Of a DNA stretch of 64,000 nucleotides, positions 1 to 7,949 are shown piece by piece (the first letter of the stretch is position 1; every line of letters starts with the position of its first letter). The notes beneath the pieces are model-generated. The model saw only the letters and a program-made list of their open reading frames with translations. It was not told the DNA's origin and searched no databases. This DNA is from Candidatus Enterococcus huntleyi. Its GTDB lineage: Bacteria; Bacillota; Bacilli; Lactobacillales; Enterococcaceae. The translations under genes were made by a program, and so were the position numbers. Location: assembly GCF_009933175.1 (NCBI RefSeq), contig NZ_MAEJ01000030.1, positions 186,001-250,000 on the forward strand, given 5' to 3'.

Positions 1-86
1 AGCTAGACAAATTAGGGGTGAAATTAGTTGCGCAAATGGTCCCAAGTGACCGGTCAGAAGACTTCATGTCTTTACTTAAAAATTAG
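1..86 (+). CDS. PTS mannose-family EIIB, C-terminal end (partial)
   Basis: The window opens inside a gene whose last 28 codons are readable from base 3 and end in KNstop at 84-86. The end (VKLVAQMVPSDRS then DFMSLLKN) looks like the C-terminus of a mannose/fructose/sorbose-family EIIB, the cytosolic subunit that takes phosphate from EIIA on a histidine and passes it to the sugar. The catalytic histidine lies outside the window. The stop is 12 bases before the EIIC start, and the EIIC Shine-Dalgarno begins on the stop codon, so the genes are cotranscribed. The call rests mainly on the operon context. Confidence 0.75.
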   Translation, partial: LDKLGVKLVAQMVPSDRSEDFMSLLKN

Positions 87-98
87 GAGGAATAATTC

Positions 99-986
99 AT
101 GAATATTGCATGGTGGCAGATATTATTATTAACTTTATATGCAGGGTACCAAATTATCGATGAATTACAGATATATTCTTCAATGAGCGCACCTGTTTTC
201 GCAGGATTAATCTCAGGAATCATCATGGGAGACGTAACAGCCGGATTATTAATTGGTGGAAGTATGCAGCTGACTATTTTAGGTGTAGGAACATTTGGTG
301 GCGCATCGAGAATTGACGCAAATTCTGGGACAGTCTTAGCGACCGCATTCTCGATTGCTTTAGGCATGGATCCAGAACAAGCCATTGCGGCAATCGCCGT
401 ACCGGTTGCTAGTTTGATGATTCAAATGGATATTTTAGGACGTTTTGCGAATACCTATTTTGCTCATCGAATTGATGCGCATATCGAAACAATGAACTAT
501 AAAGGAATTGAGCGTAACTTCTTATTTGGTACAATTCCTTGGGCCTTTTCACTGATGGTTCCGGTCTTCTTAGCATTAACTTTCGGTGGGGAACTTGTCC
601 AAAAAGTTGTTGCCTATTTGAATGGCGATTTGAAGTGGTTAGGCGATGGATTATCCGTTGCTGGAGCTGTTTTACCAGCAGTCGGGTTTGCTATCTTATT
701 GCATTATTTACCAGTCAAAAAACATTTTGCTTATCTCGTTCTAGGATTTGTCATTACGGCTTTATTAACAACCGTCTTTGGCAATATTCAGTTACTTGGC
801 ACAGGCGTTGCTAGTGTGGTCAAAGACTTCTCTGGTATATTTAATGCTTTACCAATGCTTGCAATTGCTTTAATCGGATTTGCCTTAGCATCTTTAAGCT
901 ATAAGAATTCGCAGATTACACCACACGTATCAAGTGGGAATCAACAGACTTCTGATAAGGGGGAAATTGAAGATGACGAAATCTAA
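99..986 (+). CDS. PTS mannose-family EIIC (membrane permease subunit)
   Basis: This 295-residue polytopic protein is the EIIC subunit of a mannose-family (Man/Fru/Sor superfamily) phosphotransferase system, which with EIID forms the membrane channel for the sugar. The N-terminal stretch with GLISGIIMGD, GGSMQLTILG and FGGASRID is typical of the family, and length is normal (about 260-300). The start is ATG at 99, behind AGGAGG at 86-91. The C-terminal 25 residues are hydrophilic and acidic (ending KGEIEDDEI), and their coding overlaps the EIID start by 14 bases, which suggests translational coupling. Substrate cannot be told from sequence; the B-C-D-A order also occurs in amino-sugar and GAG-disaccharide systems. 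Confidence 0.9.
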   Translation: MNIAWWQILLLTLYAGYQIIDELQIYSSMSAPVFAGLISGIIMGDVTAGLLIGGSMQLTILGVGTFGGASRIDANSGTVLATAFSIALGMDPEQAIAAIAVPVASLMIQMDILGRFANTYFAHRIDAHIETMNYKGIERNFLFGTIPWAFSLMVPVFLALTFGGELVQKVVAYLNGDLKWLGDGLSVAGAVLPAVGFAILLHYLPVKKHFAYLVLGFVITALLTTVFGNIQLLGTGVASVVKDFSGIFNALPMLAIALIGFALASLSYKNSQITPHVSSGNQQTSDKGEIEDDEI

Positions 987-1782
987 TTATAAATTAACAA
1001 AAGAGGACTTTGCCCAAATTAATCGTAGAAATCTATTTGGTTTTCAATTAGGTTGGAATTATGAACGGATGCAAGGTTCAGGATATCTTTACACTATATT
1101 GCCACAGCTTAGAAAAATATATGGCGATGATACACCTGAGTTAAAAGAAATGATGAAAACGCATGTTCAATTCTTTAATACTTCAAATTTCTTTAATACG
1201 ATTATTACGGGTATTGACTTAGCAATGGAGGAAAAAGAAGGTGTTTCAGCAAGAGAAACTGTTTCTGGTTTGAAAGTTGGTTTAATGGGACCTTTTGCGG
1301 CAATTGGCGATTCAATCTTCGCTTCATTAGTTCCGACTATATTTGGAGCCTTAGCAGCTAATATGGCCATTAATGGGAATCCAACTGGAATATTTGTTTG
1401 GATTGCGGCTCAAATTGCGATTATGGTTTTTCGTTGGAAACAGCTAGCATTTGCGTACAAAGAAGGCGTTTCTTTGGTTACAACTATGCAAAGTCGTCTC
1501 ACTGCTTTGACAGATGCAGCGACTGTTTTAGGTGTTTTCATGGTTGGGGCTTTAGTCGCAACCATGGTTAATGTGAAATTCTCTTGGGCACCAAGTATCG
1601 GCGATGTTACGCTAAATATTCAAAATAGTCTCGATATGATCTTGCCTCGTTTGTTACCAGTAGGGATCGTTGCTGCCGTGTATTGGTTATTAGGTAAGAA
1701 AAACATTACGTCAACAAAAGCAATTTTTATCGTGTTGCTTGTGTCAATTGTACTATCTGCTCTTGGCGTGATTTCAAAATAA
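973..1782 (+). CDS. PTS mannose-family EIID
   Basis: EIID partner of the preceding EIIC; together they form the membrane-spanning transporter. The protein is 270 residues from ATG 973, starting MTKSNYKLTKEDF. The reading frame is open further upstream to 934, but a purine-rich Shine-Dalgarno (AAGGGG near 957-962) supports 973. Family signatures are visible: FQLGWNYERMQGSGY near the N-terminus, HVQFFNTSNFFN, and the VGLMGPFAAIGDSIF segment. The C-terminal third has several hydrophobic spans. EIIA follows 18 bases downstream. Product class is secure; the transported sugar is not known. Confidence 0.92.
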   Translation: MTKSNYKLTKEDFAQINRRNLFGFQLGWNYERMQGSGYLYTILPQLRKIYGDDTPELKEMMKTHVQFFNTSNFFNTIITGIDLAMEEKEGVSARETVSGLKVGLMGPFAAIGDSIFASLVPTIFGALAANMAINGNPTGIFVWIAAQIAIMVFRWKQLAFAYKEGVSLVTTMQSRLTALTDAATVLGVFMVGALVATMVNVKFSWAPSIGDVTLNIQNSLDMILPRLLPVGIVAAVYWLLGKKNITSTKAIFIVLLVSIVLSALGVISK

Positions 1783-1800
1783 GTGATTGGGGGACAAAGT

Positions 1801-2199
1801 ATGGACAAACAATTAATTTTAGTTAGTCATGGGACACTCTGCGAGGAATTAAAGAAAAGTACCGAGATGATTATGGGCGCCCAACCGGCAATTCATACAG
1901 TTGCATTACTTCCCGAAGAGGGACCGGCAGACTTTCTGACGAAATTCAAAGCAGTGACTAAGGATTTGGATGATTTTCTTGTGATGGCTGACTTAATGGG
2001 GGGCACTCCCTGCAATATTGTTGCAAAAGAACTCATGTTAGGCGCTCAATTTGATCTGTATGCAGGAATGAACATGCCAATGGTGATAAGCTTCATCAAT
2101 GCGCAAATGACACAAACCTCTAGCAATTTTCTTGAGGATGCACAAAGTAATATCTATTATGTGAATGAGCAGCTTCTAGAAGTAGAAGAGGATGAATAG
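1801..2199 (+). CDS. PTS mannose-family EIIA
   Basis: Cytosolic EIIA of the mannose family, 132 residues. The N-terminus MDKQLILVSHG carries the conserved phospho-accepting histidine in the VSHG motif (His10), and DLMGGTPCN is the second family hallmark. It takes phosphate from HPr and passes it to EIIB. Start is ATG 1801 behind GGGGGA; the frame is open from 1783 but that ATG has no ribosome site. It is the last gene of the operon and a strong terminator follows within 40 bases. The operon may be sigma-54 dependent, as many enterococcal mannose-family operons are, but its promoter is outside the window. Confidence 0.9.
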   Translation: MDKQLILVSHGTLCEELKKSTEMIMGAQPAIHTVALLPEEGPADFLTKFKAVTKDLDDFLVMADLMGGTPCNIVAKELMLGAQFDLYAGMNMPMVISFINAQMTQTSSNFLEDAQSNIYYVNEQLLEVEEDE

Positions 2200-2233
2200 A
2201 CCTCTAATGATGGATAAAATGTAAATAAGAGTA

Positions 2234-2274
2234 AACCAAGGATGTTAGTTTTCATATGACATTCTTGGTTTTTT
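2234..2274 (+). terminator. Rho-independent terminator of the PTS operon
   Basis: A 12-bp stem (AACCAAGGATGT at 2234-2245 against ACATTCTTGGTT at 2259-2270, one G-T pair) is followed by a T run. Confidence 0.88.
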
Positions 2275-2380
2275 ATCGATTTTAAAAGCAAAATAGTTCT
2301 GAAAATATTTGGCTAAGTAGCAGTCTTCACTGTCTTTTATAGGCAAAATAGCGTACAGTACTTATAGGAGAGTGATTTTT

Positions 2381-2602
2381 ATGAAAAATATCAAACCAAT
2401 TTCTGATTTGCGTAATTATAATCGCTTGTTGACGGAAGTAACGAATCAGGAACCCGTTTACTTGACCAAAAATGGTCGAGTTCAATATGCGGTACTTGAG
2501 ATTACTTACCTTGAAAAATTACAAGCAGCCATCGATATTTTAGATCGAATAAAAAAAGAAGAAACTAGTAATGAAGGAAGTATCACTAACAAGAAAAGAT
2601 AA
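2381..2602 (+). CDS. Phd/YefM-type antitoxin-like protein, apparently orphan
   Basis: A 73-residue protein starting MKNIKPISDLRNYN. The N-terminal pattern IKPISDLRNY, then EVTNQEPVYLTKNGRVQYAVL, is the DNA-binding fold of the Phd/YefM family of type II antitoxins, which repress their own promoter and neutralise a RelE/YoeB/Doc toxin. Start is ATG 2381 with GGAG at 2367-2370. No toxin-sized ORF follows: only a 20-codon frame (2571-2633) overlaps its end, and the next gene is convergent. It may be a solitary antitoxin or the remnant of a TA pair. Family call is good; function as a solitary regulator is inference. Confidence 0.75.
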   Translation: MKNIKPISDLRNYNRLLTEVTNQEPVYLTKNGRVQYAVLEITYLEKLQAAIDILDRIKKEETSNEGSITNKKR

Positions 2603-2631
2603 TATCCTGTTCAAAATTACTAATGAAAAAT

Positions 2632-2688
2632 AAAAAAACTGAACAACAACAGTATTTTTTTCTGTCGCTTGTTTCAGTCTTTTTTTGC
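2632..2688. terminator. Probable bidirectional terminator between convergent genes
   Basis: AAAAACTGAACAA pairs imperfectly with TTGTTTCAGTCTTTTT across a loop holding a smaller CAG/CTG stem. T runs lie on both strands. It sits between the antitoxin gene and the convergent peptidase gene. Confidence 0.6.
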
Positions 2689-2736
2689 TTGATCAAATTA
2701 ATGCTCAATTCAATCAATCGTTGTGTACGGTATTAT

Positions 2737-3462
2737 TTATGCGTAGACCCAATAATTAATGACCTGTGAAGCGATTTGGTCTATTGAGTAGTCTTCTTTA
2801 TAGTGATTTTTTTCTGGAGTATCATTGGGGTCGTACACTTTAATTTGACCTTCATGACAACTTGATAGAATCATAATATGTCCAGTATCAGTGAATTCTC
2901 CTGGTGAGACAGACACGACCACCGGAATTCCTTGTTCCAAGTAGTTCAATGCCGCGTCGATGCTATTGTCTAAATTTTGAAAAGGTAAGCCATAATAACT
3001 GGCAAAGTCGGCAAAGATATTCCATGAAGTTCCGGCACCATCGACAAAATAAGCATCGTGGGACCAATCCAAAATTTCCGTTGGCTCAACCGAGCGACCT
3101 TCAACTTCTGAGAGAATCATCGATAGACTGGCAATCGCGCAGCCGTTCACACCTAACGTGTTATCACCATAAGGGACTTCAGACCAACGTTCATCTGTCT
3201 GCAAGTTCAATGGGTAATGATTATCTGTTGGGTTATTTTTTTCTAAATATTTATTAGCTTCTTGACCAAATGATTGCTGAGATTGTTCTGAATGAAAAAC
3301 ATCTTGAATTGGTGAGTCCGATAAAAAATCTCCTGTGTTGGCAATCGCCCAGACGCCACCGACAAGTAATAATAGGCATAAGAAGAGCAGTATGGGGCTT
3401 TTTCGTTTCTTCCTTTTGTATGTTTTCTGCTTATACGGCTTTCGCGGCTGCATTTTTTTCAT
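2737..3462 (-). CDS. Membrane-anchored C39-like cysteine peptidase
   Basis: A 241-residue protein with a very basic N-terminus, a single membrane span at about residues 23-41, a linker, and a C39_2-type papain-like domain from about residue 83. Candidate catalytic residues are Gln88 (LNLQTDERW), Cys108 (NGCAIAS), His195 (TGHIMIL) and Asp211 or Asp214 (YDPND). The topology puts the enzyme outside the cell. C39_2-family proteins are common in Gram-positive bacteria with mostly unknown substrates; no peptide or exporter gene is adjacent, so a bacteriocin-leader role is not supported. Start ATG 3462 has AGGGGG about ten bases upstream. Confidence 0.8.
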   Translation of the reverse strand: MKKMQPRKPYKQKTYKRKKRKSPILLFLCLLLLVGGVWAIANTGDFLSDSPIQDVFHSEQSQQSFGQEANKYLEKNNPTDNHYPLNLQTDERWSEVPYGDNTLGVNGCAIASLSMILSEVEGRSVEPTEILDWSHDAYFVDGAGTSWNIFADFASYYGLPFQNLDNSIDAALNYLEQGIPVVVSVSPGEFTDTGHIMILSSCHEGQIKVYDPNDTPEKNHYKEDYSIDQIASQVINYWVYA

Positions 3463-3572
3463 TATGTATCCCCCTAATAGTTATGTTCTTTATAGCTCTC
3501 CTTATATTTAACGATAACTTTACCAAAATAGCTGTAGTTATTGGAATCCTTAATGTTTTCGTAACTATCTTT

Positions 3573-3615
3573 AAAAAAAGCTAAGAATCTTTTTCATTCA
3601 AAAAAGACTCTTAGC
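3573..3615 (-). terminator. Terminator of the ABC-F gene
   Basis: Read on the minus strand, GCTAAGAGTCTTTTT (3615-3601) pairs with AAAAAGATTCTTAGC (3594-3580), followed by seven T. Confidence 0.85.
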
Positions 3616-3622
3616 TAGTTAA

Positions 3623-5554
3623 TTAATTTAATTCTTCTAATTCTAGACTGACAACTTCCCATTCATTCAGAAATTCATCTTGCTGTTGGCGCGCAGCTTC
3701 TAATTCCTGATTGAGTTCCATCAGTCGAACATGGTTGTCCAGCAACTCTGGTTTAACCATTTCTTTTTCTAATTCCTCGATTACCGTATCTAATTTTGCC
3801 ATGTCTTCTTCGAGCTGTGTAATCTTTCGGCTTAAGCTACGCACAAGTTTTTGCTGCTCTTTATTCTGATAAAACTCTTTTTTGGGCGTAGAAGGGGCGG
3901 TAACTTCATTTTCTTTTGCTAATAGCTCCGCGATTTCTTCCTCTTCTCTTTTCTTTTCCAAGTAATAATCGTAATCACCTAAATAAAGTTTGCTACCTGT
4001 TTCAGAAAGCTCAATGACTTTTGTTGCTAGTCGATTAATAAAGTAACGGTCATGAGAGACAAAGAGAAGGGTACCCTCGTAATCAATCAACGCATTTTCT
4101 AATACTTCTTTATTATCAATATCTAAATGGTTCGTAGGTTCATCGAGAATCAGAAAGTTTTCTTTATTCATAGAAAGTTTTGCGAGAGCAACACGAGCTT
4201 TCTCACCACCACTTAATAGGGGGATTGTCTTCTCAACATCATCACCAGAAAATAGAAAACCACCTAAGACACTACGAATGTCTTTTTCCTGAGTGGTAGG
4301 ATGCTCATCCCAAAGCTCAGCCAAGACGGTTTTATTCCCGTGTAATTCGGCTTGTCCCTGATCATAATAACCAATTGTGACATTGGCGCCCAAATGAGCA
4401 GCACCTTTGATGAACGGTAATTTACCGATAATCGATTTTAATAACGTCGACTTCCCAATTCCATTCGGACCCACAAGGGCAATCGCATCTTTTCTGCGAA
4501 CATCTAAATTGACAGGTTCAGCTAATATCTGAAGAGCGTCATAGCCGATTGCAGCATCCTCCACTTGAAGCACGACATTTCCCGATGGTCGCTCAATATC
4601 GAATAGGAAGTGGGCCGATTTTTCATCCCCTTGTGGACGATCCATCCGGTCCATTTTTTCTAAGGCTTTACGGCGACTTTGGGCCCGTTTTGTTGTCGAA
4701 GCACGGACAATATTTCGTGCGACAAAGTCCTCTAGTTTATTAATTTCTGTTTGCTGCTTCTCATAGGCTTTCCATTCAGTCGTCAACTGCTCAGCCTTTA
4801 ATTCTAGATAGCGTGAATAATTCCCTTTGTAATGGCGCATCTTTTTACGGCTTAATTCATACACTTCATTGGCCACTTTATCTAAGAAATAGCGGTCATG
4901 GGAAACGATGAGCAAGGCACCCGTATAATTTTGCAAATAATTCTCTAGCCAAGCCAAAGTAGTAATGTCTAAATGGTTTGTCGGCTCATCTAAGATTAAA
5001 ATGTCAGGTCTTTGTAAGAGCATTCTGGCCAAAGCCAAACGAGTTTTTTGCCCACCAGAAAGTGTATCGATTTGTTTATCATAGAAAGTCGCATCAAATT
5101 GAAAGCCGTGCAAGACTGAACGAATTTCATTTTCATAGCCGTAGCCATTTTTCTCAGCGAACTCGTGCTGCAAACGATCATATTCTTTCATGACAGACTC
5201 GTAATTACTGGCTTCCGGAAGTAATTCGCTAATCATGATCTCAAGTTCCCTCATGCGTGCTTCCATTTTACGAACTTCTTCAAAGGCCTTTAACATTTCA
5301 TTCCAGACCGTCTCCGTCGAAGCTAAACCCGTATCCTGTGCTAAGTAGCCTAAGGTTGCCGTTTTATTTTTTGAAATCGTCCCAGCATCAGGACTTTCTA
5401 AACCAGCGATTATTTTTAAAAGGGTGGATTTACCTGCGCCATTTCGACCGACTAAAGCCGTACGTGCACCACTGTTTATTTCTAAATGTATATTTTCAAA
5501 CAAAGTCTCCGCGCCAAAATAGCGAGCCACTTGATTAGCTTGTAATAAAATCAT
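3623..5554 (-). CDS. ydiF: ABC-F family ATPase (YdiF-like), ribosome-associated
   Basis: A 643-residue soluble protein with two ABC ATPase domains and no membrane spans, which defines ABC-F. The first Walker A is GRNGAGKST (residues 36-44) and the first signature LSGGQKTR; the second Walker A is GPNGIGKST and the second signature LSGGEKAR. Both Walker B motifs read LILDEPTNHLDI. A charged linker and a C-terminal coiled coil (about the last 90 residues) resemble Bacillus YdiF rather than the antibiotic-resistance members. ABC-F proteins bind the ribosomal E site. In Bacillus ydiF is also next to rex, which supports the call. It is divergent from rex and ends in its own terminator. Confidence 0.88.
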   Translation of the reverse strand: MILLQANQVARYFGAETLFENIHLEINSGARTALVGRNGAGKSTLLKIIAGLESPDAGTISKNKTATLGYLAQDTGLASTETVWNEMLKAFEEVRKMEARMRELEIMISELLPEASNYESVMKEYDRLQHEFAEKNGYGYENEIRSVLHGFQFDATFYDKQIDTLSGGQKTRLALARMLLQRPDILILDEPTNHLDITTLAWLENYLQNYTGALLIVSHDRYFLDKVANEVYELSRKKMRHYKGNYSRYLELKAEQLTTEWKAYEKQQTEINKLEDFVARNIVRASTTKRAQSRRKALEKMDRMDRPQGDEKSAHFLFDIERPSGNVVLQVEDAAIGYDALQILAEPVNLDVRRKDAIALVGPNGIGKSTLLKSIIGKLPFIKGAAHLGANVTIGYYDQGQAELHGNKTVLAELWDEHPTTQEKDIRSVLGGFLFSGDDVEKTIPLLSGGEKARVALAKLSMNKENFLILDEPTNHLDIDNKEVLENALIDYEGTLLFVSHDRYFINRLATKVIELSETGSKLYLGDYDYYLEKKREEEEIAELLAKENEVTAPSTPKKEFYQNKEQQKLVRSLSRKITQLEEDMAKLDTVIEELEKEMVKPELLDNHVRLMELNQELEAARQQQDEFLNEWEVVSLELEELN

Positions 5555-5671
5555 GGAATCCTCTTTCCTGCTTGTGAAATTTACCTTCTAATTCGTAGAA
5601 GATACCCATGTCTAGTGTATCATATTTTCAATGGACTCGCGAGATGAAAGCAATTGTCCAGAATCTGGCTA

Positions 5672-5690
5672 TTTTGAAAAAAATTCACAA
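5672..5690. promoter_or_regulatory. Rex-like inverted repeat (tentative)
   Basis: TTTTGAA-N5-TTCACAA lies between the divergent ABC-F and rex genes. The known Rex operator is TTGTGAA-N4-TTCACAA; here the right half is exact, the left half has one mismatch and the spacer is one base longer. It could be an autoregulatory site, but the longer spacer weakens the case. Confidence 0.35.
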
Positions 5691-5706
5691 TTTTAGAGCT
5701 AAGCAA

Positions 5707-5736
5707 TTGCTTTTTAGAGAGAAAACTTGTTATGAT
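5707..5736 (+). promoter_or_regulatory. rex promoter
   Basis: TTGCTT (5707-5712) and TATGAT (5731-5736) are separated by 18 bases, with the rex ribosome-binding site about 30 bases downstream. Confidence 0.55.
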
Positions 5737-5779
5737 GTATGTATTGTTCAATGTATTTCAATTAATGGAGGTAGTAATT

Positions 5780-6427
5780 TTGAAAGATCAAGTGATTCCG
5801 AAAGCAACCGCAAAACGTTTACCCTTATATTATCGCTATTTACGAATTCTACATAACGCCGGAAAATTAAAAGTTTCTTCTACTGAACTTAGTGAAGCTG
5901 TCCAAGTGGATAGTGCCACTATTCGTCGAGACTTTTCTTATTTTGGTGAGTTAGGAAAACGTGGGTATGGCTACGATGTCGAAGATTTAATGAATTTCTT
6001 CGCAAAGACTTTAAATGATGACGAGCTAACAAATGTCGCTTTAATCGGGGTCGGGAACCTAGGTAGTGCCTTACTAAAATATAAGTTCCACCAAAGCAAC
6101 AGTATTCGTGTCAGCTGCGCCTTTGATGTCAATGATGATATTGTGGGTCGCATCGTTGATGGTATTCCTGTCTATCCGATGGAGGATATGATGGAACAGA
6201 TTAAAATTCAACAAATTGAGGTAGCTATTCTGACTATTCCAGCTGACAGAGCGCAAGGAGTAGTGAACCATTTAGCCGACGCAGGGATCAAAGGTATTTT
6301 AAACTTTACAGCTGCACGTCTATCAGCGCCGTCACATGTACTTATCCAGAACGTTGATTTAACCAATGAGCTACAAACATTGATTTACTTCTTACATTCA
6401 GATAACTCATTAACAAAAGAAAATTAA
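5780..6427 (+). CDS. rex: Redox-sensing transcriptional repressor Rex
   Basis: Rex senses the NADH/NAD+ ratio and represses fermentation and respiration genes when NADH is low. The 215-residue product has an N-terminal winged helix (residues 1-75; VDSATIRRDFSYFGELG is the recognition-helix region) and a Rossmann domain with GVGNLG at 90-95. The frame opens at 5732, but the start is TTG 5780: GGAGG lies at 5767-5771 and the product then begins MKDQVIPKATAKRLP as in other Rex proteins. Monocistronic, with a promoter 45 bases upstream and a terminator downstream. Confidence 0.95.
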   Translation: MKDQVIPKATAKRLPLYYRYLRILHNAGKLKVSSTELSEAVQVDSATIRRDFSYFGELGKRGYGYDVEDLMNFFAKTLNDDELTNVALIGVGNLGSALLKYKFHQSNSIRVSCAFDVNDDIVGRIVDGIPVYPMEDMMEQIKIQQIEVAILTIPADRAQGVVNHLADAGIKGILNFTAARLSAPSHVLIQNVDLTNELQTLIYFLHSDNSLTKEN

Positions 6428-6438
6428 GTCAAAGTAAA

Positions 6439-6508
6439 AGCTAGGACCATTGATTATCTTCCAGTAAAAACATTTACTGGAGAGGAATCGATAAGTCCTA
6501 GCTTTTTT
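6439..6508. terminator. Two-hairpin terminator after rex
   Basis: AGCTAGGAC (6439-6447) pairs with GTCCTAGCT (6495-6503), followed by T6. An inner CCAGTAAA/TTTACTGG hairpin stacks on it. It sits between convergent genes and may serve both. Confidence 0.85.
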
Positions 6509-6534
6509 CATTTTCGATGTATTTGCATCTTTAT

Positions 6535-6882
6535 TTATTGAAACAATTCTTCATAGCTAAGTGTCGAGGTTGTCTGCGTTAATTCTGTCAACAAATCTTC
6601 AACTTGCTTTAGATTAATGAAGCGAGCTTGGCGATGCAGCTCTTTGCCGTGAGAGAAAACCATTAGTGCGGGAACTGTCATTACTTCAAATTCACTCGCT
6701 ACCTCAGGAAATTGATCGGCATCCAGTTGGTAACTAGGAATCGTAAAGTTTTGTAAAAGTTGTTCTGTGCGCGGTAGAATTGCATGGCAGACACTACAAT
6801 CTTCGCGAGAAATATAAATGAGTGAAGCAGGGGCTTGCTCGATGGTTTCAAGCGCTTCTGCTAATCGCTTAGGTTGAATCAT
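6535..6882 (-). CDS. Thioredoxin-like protein (YtpP-like)
   Basis: A 115-residue thioredoxin-fold protein. The active site reads CSVC (Cys29-Cys32) instead of the CGPC of classical thioredoxin, and the cis-proline loop is conserved as MTVPALMVF. It probably works as a cytosolic thiol-disulfide oxidoreductase, like the YtpP-type proteins of Firmicutes; the second thioredoxin in this window (29106-29420) has CGPC and is the better housekeeping candidate. The frame is open to 6933, but ATG 6882 (MIQPKRLAEAL) is preceded by AAAGGAGA and fits the fold, so I use it. Confidence 0.82.
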   Translation of the reverse strand: MIQPKRLAEALETIEQAPASLIYISREDCSVCHAILPRTEQLLQNFTIPSYQLDADQFPEVASEFEVMTVPALMVFSHGKELHRQARFINLKQVEDLLTELTQTTSTLSYEELFQ

Positions 6883-6933
6883 AATAATCGTCTCCTTTGA
6901 GCCAAATTTACAAGCTTTGTCAGGTAAAGTCAA

Positions 6934-7282
6934 ACTTTCTGTTTCTATAGAAGAACAATGGACGATGTTTAGGCCATTTCCACAAAAAGTGTGAATTAAC
7001 TAAAAGGATATTGCTAACTACTTGTCTACGCAAAAAAAGGTGTTCATATTATTTTTAGAAAAAATAATAGTTAGGACTAACTGAAGAAAAGCCTATTATA
7101 TTAAGGAATTTGAGCGTATAGTGAAGACACGGAAAAGTTAGCTTGACGGCTGATTCCACTAATTCAATATGAGTAGGACGCCACTAAAGGTTTGAAAATA
7201 ATGAACGATGGAGATGACGCCAAAATGATTGGAAAATTTTTTGTCTTTATTCTTCTGAGTGATTCTAACAGGAGAAACATCA
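6934..7282. other. Intergenic region upstream of the small-peptide locus
   Basis: No convincing gene. A short AT-rich hairpin (ATTATTTTT against AAAAAATAAT) lies near 7050-7070. TTGACG at 7143-7148, followed 17 bases later by AATATG, is a weak promoter candidate reading toward the small ORF at 7283. Confidence 0.4.
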
Positions 7283-7549
7283 ATGAAAATCCTAAACCTA
7301 TTGACCCAGCTTGCGAAAACACTCCCTGTGTTACTCGCCGCTCACGTCAGTGGTGGGGTTGTGTTGCTTGTTTGTTTCGTGTGGTTAGCGGGGAAATTAA
7401 TGAACTGTATCTGTGATGTACTGATTGTTCGTGCGCAATGCGCACGAGATATCAGAGTCGCGTCTATTCATTCAAGTTCACCCAATGCTCGACCACCTAA
7501 TGAACAAGCGACACGTCTTGATAGACATAAAAAAAACCGTCACGGTTAG
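7283..7549 (+). CDS. Small hydrophobic peptide, candidate type I toxin
   Basis: An 88-codon ORF with a good ribosome site (AGGAGA, 8 bases before ATG 7283). It starts MKILNLLTQLAKTLP, has one strongly hydrophobic span at about residues 15-46 (including GGVVLLVCFVWLAGK), and then a hydrophilic, basic tail. The span resembles the Fst/Ldr toxin pattern (hydrophobic helix ending in WL-x-x-K), but the tail is much longer than in Fst, which has about 33 residues. The last 25 codons lie inside the first copy of a 180-bp direct repeat that carries a strong antisense promoter. This architecture (membrane peptide plus 3'-overlapping antisense RNA) matches type I toxin-antitoxin loci. Toxicity is inference. 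Confidence 0.5.
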   Translation: MKILNLLTQLAKTLPVLLAAHVSGGVVLLVCFVWLAGKLMNCICDVLIVRAQCARDIRVASIHSSSPNARPPNEQATRLDRHKKNRHG

Positions 7550-7657
7550 CAGCCCAGCACGGTTTAATAGAAAAAACTATTGAATTACGTTGGAACTAGC
7601 CTAAAAGTTGACTATGAAAGTTCCGTATTGAAGTCCGATTCGACTCGGGCTTCTTTT
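7475..7657 (+). repeat. Direct repeat copy 1 (about 180 bp)
   Basis: This sequence recurs at 7759-7942, offset 284 bases, nearly identical. It contains the ORF tail, a minus-strand terminator (AACCGT/ACGGTT with eight T on that strand) and, at its right end, a plus-strand terminator (GAAGTCCGA at 7630-7638 against TCGGGCTTC at 7645-7653, then T4). Confidence 0.9.
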
Positions 7658-7658
7658 C
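7529..7658 (-). ncRNA. Predicted antisense RNA, copy 1
   Basis: A transcript of about 130 nt from the promoter at 7665-7693 would run leftward, cover the 3' end of the small ORF and its 3' UTR, and stop at the AACCGT/ACGGTT hairpin followed by eight T (7536-7529 on the minus strand). It is fully complementary to the end of the toxin-candidate mRNA, so it is the expected antitoxin RNA. Prediction only. Confidence 0.5.
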
Positions 7659-7664
7659 TATTTC

Positions 7665-7693
7665 AATGTACTCTTTTCTTGTCTGTATGTCAA
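7665..7693 (-). promoter_or_regulatory. Antisense promoter, copy 1
   Basis: On the minus strand, consensus TTGACA (7693-7688) and TACATT (7670-7665) are separated by exactly 17 bases. This is one of the strongest sigma-A promoters in the window. Confidence 0.75.
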
Positions 7694-7758
7694 CTTTCTT
7701 TTTTGCAAAGTACCTAAATTACTCAACGTCTAGCTTTTCCCAAATTACTATACACTAA

Positions 7759-7942
7759 AGTTCACCCAATGCTCGACCACCTGATGAACAAGCGGCACGT
7801 CTTGATAGACACAAAAAAAACCCGTCACAGTTAGGTAGCCAGCACGGTTTAATAGAAAAAACTATTGAATTACGTTGGAACTAGCCTAAAAGTTGACTAT
7901 GAAAGTTCCGTATTGAGGTCCGACTAGTATCGGACTTCTTTA
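7759..7942 (+). repeat. Direct repeat copy 2, without the ORF N-terminus
   Basis: Second copy of the 180-bp repeat. The tail codons are still recognisable (SPNARPP then EQAARLDRHKK) but have no upstream membrane peptide. Its plus-strand terminator is GAGGTCCGA (7915-7923) against TCGGACTTC (7930-7938); relative to copy 1 the stem is preserved despite base changes. Confidence 0.9.
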
Positions 7943-7943
7943 T
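7813..7943 (-). ncRNA. Predicted antisense RNA, copy 2
   Basis: Same layout as copy 1, ending in a minus-strand hairpin and eight T (7820-7813). It would be an extra antitoxin-like RNA acting in trans, since no toxin ORF overlaps it. Prediction only. Confidence 0.4.
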
Positions 7944-7949
7944 TCTTTC

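Noticed and set aside
2737-3462. Bacteriocin leader peptidase
   Set aside because: The C39-like domain is alone on a membrane anchor; there is no ABC exporter or double-glycine precursor nearby.
7192-7416. 74-codon ORF overlapping the small peptide gene
   Set aside because: It lacks a ribosome site and is in a different frame from the better-supported ORF starting at 7283.
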